Source: Phoebastria nigripes
Taxonomy: Eukaryota > Chordata > Aves > Procellariiformes > Diomedeidae
Assembly: GCA_035582835.1 (NCBI GenBank)
Contig: JAYKAV010002916.1
Span: forward strand, 252,577 to 316,576
Reading direction: 5' to 3'
Length of the DNA stretch: 64,000 nucleotides
The translations under genes and the position numbers were made by a program. The notes beneath the pieces were generated by a model. It was not told the origin of the DNA, did not search any database, and worked only from the letters and a program-made list of their open reading frames with translations. This document shows positions 28,701 to 37,700 of this stretch, piece by piece; position 1 is the stretch's first letter, and every line of letters begins with the position of its first letter.

Positions 28701-31700
28701 GGNAAAAAAAAATTGTATTACCAAATTCATTGCTTAGCAGAATTGTTACTTTGCTGTTAGTGAGACAGTATGTTTCCTTTTCCTTTGTTTCACAGAGTGT
28801 GTCAGCTTGGCCTGACCGGAGCCTGAGAGGCTGTGAGCTCCCCTGTACCCTTCTCTTTGTACCGGTTTAAATCTGCAGCTAACAGCCCCCTTCCAGACTG
28901 ATGCACATGAAGCTGAGCTGTCACAAGATGTTAAAAATCCCAAATCAAAACACAGCACATCTCAGAATACAGCCGAACTAGAAAGGTAGAATATTCGTAA
29001 GCCGAACGCTCAGGGAACCCAGGGCATTAGCAGGGTGCAACCGCGTGACGTGCGCCGAACGGCTGAGACTCAGTGCGCTTCCACGTGGGACAGCTGAACT
29101 GGGCAGGGAAACACGTGGGGAGGCAAGGACCGGAACAGGGTAATAAACACTTCTGTAACAGAAATTCCTGTCAAACGTCAAACTTCCAGACCTGCATTTT
29201 CCAATTTTTCCCAATAAAATTTCTTCAAAAGCTTTATAATTGACTTTAAGTGGTTTGATTTTTTAAAAAAAGAAAAACAAATTCCCATGAATTAATAAGA
29301 GACCATTAATTACTTAGCTGCGAGTTATGTGATGGGGAAGAATCTCCACATTAACAGATCTGGAAGGAGACTCAATAAATAAAAAAAAAAAANAAAACAA
29401 AACACCACAAAAACACACAAAAACCCCAACAATAAACAAACAAACAAAAACTCCAAGCAAAACCAAACAAACAAGCCAATATTATTCAGCAATTAAATTT
29501 ATTTCATGATCTCAAAACAAAAAAAAAATTATATAAAATTACTATCCTACCTGGAGGAAAGTTCTGCTTCAAAGATTTCTGAAAAAATCTGAAGAACCAA
29601 GTAATTCAACTGCTTAAGTGAAACTCCAAGGAATTTAAGGGACCATTTTAAAATTGCATTACAGAGCAGAGCTTTCAGTAGTAATCAGTCTTCATAAGCA
29701 GCACGAGAAAATATCTATTTACAAATACCATTCACTTTTATCATTTTTAACTCTCATCCCTTCAAAGCAGCTTTTTTCCCCTCAGGCAGGATTCTTTGGA
29801 CCCTCATTTAGAATTAAATCCCTGCTACCTACAGATTTAAACCAGAGGCACAACATACGGAATAAATGGAATAATAGCAAGACTCTGAAATTTTTGGTTT
29901 ACAANGAGCTTACACAGATCTCTGACTTCTCTGTCCTGAAACCTGATCCAACTCGGAACCAGCCTCGCAAGTAAACAAAACCAGCGAAGAACAAAATCAA
30001 TTTTCAGCCAGAACAGTGAGGTGCACCCTAAAAATGGCTTGCATTCCAACAGGGATTGCACGATGAAACTGTAAAGATGCAGGTTCATATTACCCTGCAA
30101 CCAATCTCACCAACGAGTGATGTCAACAGGGACTGCCTTGCCTCCTCCTACCTAAACCCTGCCCCATCAGCTTCCTTGGATCAGACCTAGCAATTGCGCA
30201 GCTGCGGGATGAAGCTGGGCAGCGTGCTGCTACAGCTGAAGATCGGTTCTCCTGGCTCACAGCTCATGTCTTAGATTTCCACTGGTACATTAGCTTCCCA
30301 AGGGGCAGCCTGCACTCAGAGATGATTAATTATACTCTGAGTTGAGTGCTGAGGTTCAGGAATTTAGCAAAAGTAGATTTCCACTTAAGCTGATCTCTTC
30401 AGACCTCACATGCAAGTCCGCCACCACTAAGTACTTGTCTGAAAGCACAGTGTCGTCAGCAGTTCAGAGCAAGACGCTTCCAGTCCTCCTGCTCTCAGAG
30501 ATTCATCCCTAACTCTTCCACACGTTGTTCTGTACCCTTGGCAAAAAACTGTATTTTCTGTGTTTCAGTTTATCATTTACAAAATAAGTGTTATTAAGAA
30601 CAAAGGCTTGAAGCCCTTCACACTGAGAAAGTGCACACANTTTTAGAATATTGTGGGCTATTATACTTTCCTGTAGGGACAGTTAAAATGTTGCTAGGAG
30701 TGCTCAGAATTGCTGTGATTTTTAATGCACGGTACACAGTTTCCTGGAACAGACTAAACAAGTCACTTTGTTTTCCCAGTAAGAAGAAAGCTACACACTC
30801 ACCCGCTCCTCCCGCCCTTCGGCGAGGATGACAACGATCCTGCCTTGCCGCCTGCGCCCCGTTCGGCCCATCCTCTGCACAAGGCGAATTGGACTTTTCT
30901 GAGCGTCAAAGCAGATGATGAGATCAACTTCTCCAATGTCTAAGCCTTCTTCCCCAACACAGGTAGAGACCAGAGTGTTATACCCACCTTCACGAAAGCG
31001 CTTTACTACCTGAATAAGCGATTAAAATTGGATTTAACAGGTTAGCCAGAAGGCCCCCTATACACTCTTTGCAGTTTTTCTACGTTCAGCCAGAAGTTGA
31101 AAAAGTTAATTTATATTTTAAAGCTACAAAACTCAGTTGTTCTGAATTTGTCAACTACTTCATCGTGATCAAATACCATGCACTAATGTTATCAATATCA
31201 ACTTATCAAGTCTTCAATTCTAAAATAAAGGAAAAAAGCACACCTTATTCTGACTCCAGCCATGACATTCTTCTAAAATTTGTCTTCCCAACTTTGCAAT
31301 TAAATGTTTTTTTTTGTTTGTTTGTTTGTTTTTTAAAACTTTGCTAGATCAAAATTTAAGGATATATCTTATTTTTTCTACCTACAAGAAAAAAAAACTC
31401 CCCGAAGCAAGTATTTGAATATTTCCCCAGATTTTCAAATATATAAAAGTTAGCATTTGTTAATATAATGTAAATGTATACAATATTTCTACTTATACAT
31501 TCTGTTCGGTGAGTGCAATTTTGGATACTCTGAAAGCAATTGAACTACACAGGAATTTACTAATGACACTTTAAAGTTCAGTCACTGCCATACAACCTAT
31601 ATCAGTACTCATGTAATTATTTACACAATTAATACTCTTTATCACTATTACCCAATACAAGTCTCATCTTTTCTTTACCTCAAGTTGCTCCTTTTGTGTG

Positions 31701-34700
31701 AAGCCTTTTGTGCTCTTTCCTGTGGAGTGGCCAACAAACGTCATTACTCTAACAACTGGACTGAGCCGGGAAAGCATTTCTGCAATTTCTTGCACGCTAT
31801 CTCGAAATGACGAGAAGATCATCACTCTGGTATCCACAGCATCCACAGATGTGCTTTCAGTCGTGACCTGATCTGTTTAATTTTAAAAAAGCCAGAAAAG
31901 CATTTTTATGCATGATTTAAAAATAATTACAAAAAAAAAGTAAGGACAGGTCATCCCATAAGCTACACATTCACAGCTCTCATCTCACTTAATGGGAAGA
32001 TTCTGTCCAAGTATACTGCATTTTGATTTTAAAGACATTTTCTTTGAAAAAAATCAATTTCATTAAGAAAAAAAAAAAGTAAGTAAATAAATAAATAAAG
32101 TAGAGAAAACTGACAATTAGGAGCCTCTCAGCCTATTTAGACCAACCTCCCAGAAAATGCTCTGAGATATACCTGCTCAAACAATTCCTCTTTGGAATCA
32201 AAGCAGTATTCTGATTTTGGAGAATTTACACCAACTATGGTGAGAATGTCTTACATCTGAGGTACCATTACTAATGTTACTTTGAAAAGCTCAGGTTTGA
32301 TGGCAAGTGTCTTGAAATAAACTTTAAGATGCCTTCTTCCAAAGAGTCTACAATGTGATTTTTAAATCTGCTACTTAAATGCCCGGAATTAGATGAGGTT
32401 AGCAATATATAGCAAAAAAACCCCAATGTTACCATTAGTCTAGGATATAGCACGGTGGAGTAAGAGAGATGTATATCAGCTTTCTATGATTTACTACAGA
32501 ATGTTGTCTCCAGTTCCACAGCTTAGGATCCTCATGACAGCAGAAATGTGCAAAAACTGCCCTTAATACCATAATCTATTGCTTCTGAATGATCTGTCAT
32601 CACAACGAGTTGTATCTCTCAGTAGCAAAGATAACTTTTCCCTTTTCAAAGAAATGGGAAAAATAGTTGCATTGATACATGGTTCCTTAGCAAGCTGCCT
32701 TTGACCAAACCCACATTTCTTATGTTATACCATCATGGATTTTGTCTTCTGGGTACTCAACTTTTTTTTTCTTCTTTTTTTTAAACATGTAAGGGTATCT
32801 GCCTTCATGAGCACAAGCAAAAGCTATCTAAGCAACATGCAAGTCTTGAACAGTCAGCTTCTCTTTATCCTATCCAAATACTAAAACAACATGCCCATTA
32901 CTGCGTGCTACAAAGTAAAAACCTAGTATGTTAAAAAAAGAGAATCTTTAAAAGGATATAATGAATTACTGAAATTGGCACAGATTGCATGCATTACCTA
33001 GACATAGCCCTCAGATGAAACGAGACAGATTCCCAGGGACAAAGATCTCCTCTTTTACACAATTCTCCACAAAACACCTTTCTCATTAAAAGAAAGGTTA
33101 GACAAGGAATTAAGATTCTCAAGACTGGATGTGTAAAAACATGTTTCCTTGAACATACGAAGAACAGTCACTTGGTGCTTCACAACAGTTTCACGCTACA
33201 CCTGTAATTCCAGCATCAAGCTGTTTCTTGAAGTTAAAGCATTAAGTATAACAGATAAGTATATGTATCTTTCTGATCAACTATCAGAACTCCCGGTTTA
33301 GTTTTTAGTTGTGTATATCTACATGCAGAAATGCTTTCAGCAGCTTAAGTCAAAAAGGAGAAGCTGAAGCTAACCATTTTCCCCATTTCTTTTTAAGATG
33401 AGCCTTGAATTCACAGGTAGACTATGAAGATGGCTGCCTCTGGTCAAAACAAATTTCACTCTTGAGGCTGACAGCCAAGGAGGTTAGACAAAAGGATCTC
33501 CAGAGGTCCCTTCCAACTAGTCTAAATTATTCTATGACATTCATAGAATCATAGAATAGTGTGGGTTGGAAGGAACCTTTAAAGGTCATCTAGTCCAACC
33601 CCCGGCACTGTTTCAGTAAATTGCAGGTGATATGGGAGGTCATCTGTCAAGTACAGAAACCAGTCCCCAGTGAAGGCCTAGAAATGAAATGATGAATATG
33701 ATTCAATATTTTTAGCTAGAAACCAGACAATTGCAATGCTGATATAATGTGTTCTGCATAATTTGCCATCCTGAGCAGACTGACAAGCTATGTATTTCAG
33801 AATAAGTGCAGGTTGGATATATCTTACTTACATGAGTTCGTATTATTCTCCTCCACTAACTTTATTCTGAACAACATTATTCTATATCTATTTTTAGCAT
33901 ATTCTCATAACTTGGAAGAGCGATAATGCTCAGTAGCAGCTGTCCCTATATTGTAAAAAATGTTATACTGCTGCCATTACCTCCTTGACCTTATCCAAAA
34001 CCAGACTTAGAAAATTCAAGACATTAGCAGCCCGTAATCAATCTGACAAGTAATCCAGGTACAGAAGATTAGCTGGGAGAAGCTCATTATGCTGAGCCAA
34101 CATTTCTTAAGGGCTGGCCAGAATGTTATTGTGCACTTACCTGAATTGCTGGTAAGTGCATCTTGCAAAGCAGGGGCAATAGCTCTGTGGTCAGGAAGCT
34201 CAAACTCAACCTGGTTGATCACTAGTTAGAAATGGTTCAGAGTTTGCATAGGCAACTTGGCACTACTCCCGTAAGTTCTCATATCAGAGGTTTCATNTCA
34301 AATGGAGGAAGAAGAGCTGGTGTTGTTCCCGATATGTCTAATGACTTAGGTCATTAATACTCTCCTTTTCTGTCTCAAATGTAGGGCTTTTCAAGGAATA
34401 TGCTTTGCAGAAGTAGTTATTGGTTTTAAAATTTAAACAGGCATGAACACAGTAAATTATGATTCAGAGTAGTTCAGTAATGCNTAATTGGAACAAAGCA
34501 GAGTTAAGTTCAGGGGCTTTGTTTGCTTGTGGTTTTTTTTCCCCTAGAGATTCTACACACTTGCACGAGTTCCTGAAACAAATACTGAATGTATTTTCCA
34601 CTGCTCACATAATGATTTAGGCTATTATTTCAGAGCCTTCTGATGGAGCAAAGATACATGTGATTATGTTTGGAATCTTAGTAAGTACTCAAGATTTTAT

Positions 34701-37700
34701 TGACAGACTCATGACAAATTTGTGTCTGGAGGAGGGAGAAATCAGAACATGGGTGTGTACTCTATTCAGTCAAAGTCCAAAACCAGAATTTAGGGTGTAG
34801 CTACTTGCATACGTGTGAATTTAGAGTTTACTTGGAAGAATCAGGGAGTAAGGGTAGATATACAGGTTTTGGGTTATTGCTCAGAAGGTATCATCAGAGA
34901 TGCTATGACACAATGAATAATAAGGCAGATAAATAAAATCAGTGTCTCACTATTTCTGTCAACTGTCTGGTGCATTTGGGTTGGAGATGCATAAGCTTAG
35001 GAGACACAAGCTGGAGCTCACTACATTCCTTAAGTTACTAGAATGCCTCCAACTTTGTGATCAGACTGCGAATTGTAAAGTGCTTTCTAGCCTTGCATTA
35101 TACACAAAGATTTCAGGATCAGTTGTTTGTACTTGCTTTAAATTTAACTACATGCATCTAGAGAACTGTGTTCAGGACACTGCTTTATATTACCCATGGC
35201 CTTGCCTTGCATGTTAGTTATGAGGATAAAGAAGGTTACAGGGATCAGGAGCAAGGAAGGACAGCAAGAAAACCTAACATGCCCAGCTCAAGATACGACT
35301 AGATATGCTACTGCAGCTCACCAATTATGCTACAAAAGATTATGTATTTCTTCCTGCACAGTTACTGTAATTTTGTATTTATAACAGTAAAGACTTACGA
35401 TTCATGCCTACTCAATTCTGAGGTTCATGCACACAGACACAAAACACAACANCAAAACATTTGTATATTAATTACCTGTTAGTAATATTAAGAGACATGT
35501 CTGACCAACATTGCAAGGAAAAACATATCTGATGTGATTCATATGACAGCAAAATCCATGCTATCAAAAGAAAATGGAAGAGTATTAAATAGGAAACTAA
35601 GTTAAAGTAACTCCAGTACAGAATACAGAATTTGAAAACAGAAGGCAATAGCTTAGAAAGATGTTGTTACAGGAAACAAGACAGAGGCATGGAGGGAGGC
35701 AGGGAGGACAGAGAGAAGTATGGATGGAAAGGGGAAAAAATAAAGGAAGAAAAAAAAAAAAAGAAAGTAATTTGATTAAATGCATTTGGACATATTATAA
35801 ACTAACAAAAACAGAAATGAAGAAACCTGAAGTTGCCTAGACTGCTACTAGAAAGTCACAGTCATTTAAAGTGTATTCTGAGAATGAAGCATCTAAGATA
35901 GAAAAAATAAACAAAAAACAAAAAAGAAGGGCAGGCCAGAAATTATCAGAACTTCACAGAGCACAAAGATCCAAACAGACAAGGAAAAAAGTGAAGAAGT
36001 TGCAAAAAAAATTGTTGTTACTGATGTCATCATTCCAAAAGCAACAACTGGATCAAGAAGCTGAAACTTCCTAAAGCCAGAGATGTCTGAATGATTCATA
36101 ATATTTTGCTTCACAATCTCATGCTACTGTATGACATTTTTTTTCTCCCTTTCGGTCAAGATGAAAAAGAATGAGAGAAAGATGAATGTATAATTGAAGG
36201 TTTTAAACTTCGAATCCATGCCTCAGAGTTTGCCATTCTTAGCAACAGGCTGGATATCAGACCTTTTATCCTTAAGCTCCATAACTACATTGCATCTAAC
36301 TTTGCAGGAGGTAATGGTAGCACTGTACTGAGAGATGGTTTCCAGAACAAATTCTGTGACTATGAAAATCATGAGACATAGTAGCACTAGGAATGAGTTT
36401 ACTATCACTGTTTTACTAAGCTGGTAGAACAGTTTCTATCAAATTAATAATGATAGCTTATAGAATGTTTTTTCTTAAAGAAATTTTATGGTATAGTTCT
36501 TCTAAAGAGGACTTTTCCACACAGAAGATATACAAACATACAAGACAATAAAGAAGCACTTGAACAAATTAGGAAATAAATCAGTAAGATATTACTTGTT
36601 TTCATCCACAGGTTCAACTGTTCAGATACATTTTCTTTGCGTTGTTAGTACTTACCAGAACATCCCTTTTTCCAGGATTTGAAGTGTTCTATTACAATTT
36701 CCTCCAATTTCCTTAATTTTGGATGGCTGTAGATAAATTCCTTTTTATTTTCAAACACTGAAAAGCAAATGAAGCAATTAAAGATGTAAGTAAACAAGCA
36801 ACAAGTATGAAGGTTTAGTGAACTTAATTTCCTCCCATTATAATTCTCTGAGTCAGACATACAAATTCCTGACACTAGTTCTAATTTGCATTCACCTAAA
36901 CAAACAAATCAGTAAGCTACTTATAGAAGCACATTTGTTAAACCCAGTTTTTGAGAAAGTGTTGTTACTTTTGTTACAGTCACACTGTAAAAGATATATA
37001 GTCAAACAGTAATATTTTAACTTTTTGTTTTAAATCAAATTAAAAACTTCAAACATAGGAAACTTGTTTGAAGGTAGCTAAAACCCCTGAGAGAAGATAG
37101 ATAAATAAATAAATAAATAAAGAGTGTGGGGTAAACAATNTGGAATAAAGAATGCTAGCCAAGTGTATCACAACGAATACCTTCCTGCATCTACAAACTA
37201 CGTAGAGGTANCTACTGTTTCATTTAAACAGAAAGTAAATATTCTGTCCCTAAAAGGGAAATACTGACCTGTTTTACTCTTGTAAACATTTCCATTCACT
37301 GAAGCCAGAGATGTGTCTGAAAACATGTCTCTAAGCTGCTGATATAGCTTCATGAAGTCCTCATTACGACCAAGTTCATTCTTTGTACGGGTTAACCCTT
37401 TGTAAACAGTTGAAATATTATAGTATTTAATCTCCAGAGTGAATATAATTTTTGTTATCCAAAAGACAAGCTTTCCCAGAAGTAGCAAGCTCCTTTCAAG
37501 AGCTGAAAGATACATGTTAACTTTAGAAATTGTAATAAACATTGTTTGGCATCAATATTTTTTCAGGGAAGATGCCATTATAGAATTTAAACATGAAAAC
37601 ATGAATTTAAACATGAAAAACATATGTATGAACAGAAGCCTGTCCTGTGGATAAACTAAAAAGTTTTACATCAACCATTTAGCACCAGAAAAGCCATTCA

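Larger units (their letters stand above)
31873..36655. other. FANCM intron, 4.8 kb
   Basis: An intron with two short CR1 3' ends meeting at 33475-33620, a (TAAA)n run near 32082-32099 and an A-rich purine block around 35740-35766. No other coding sequence was recognised. Confidence 0.8.
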
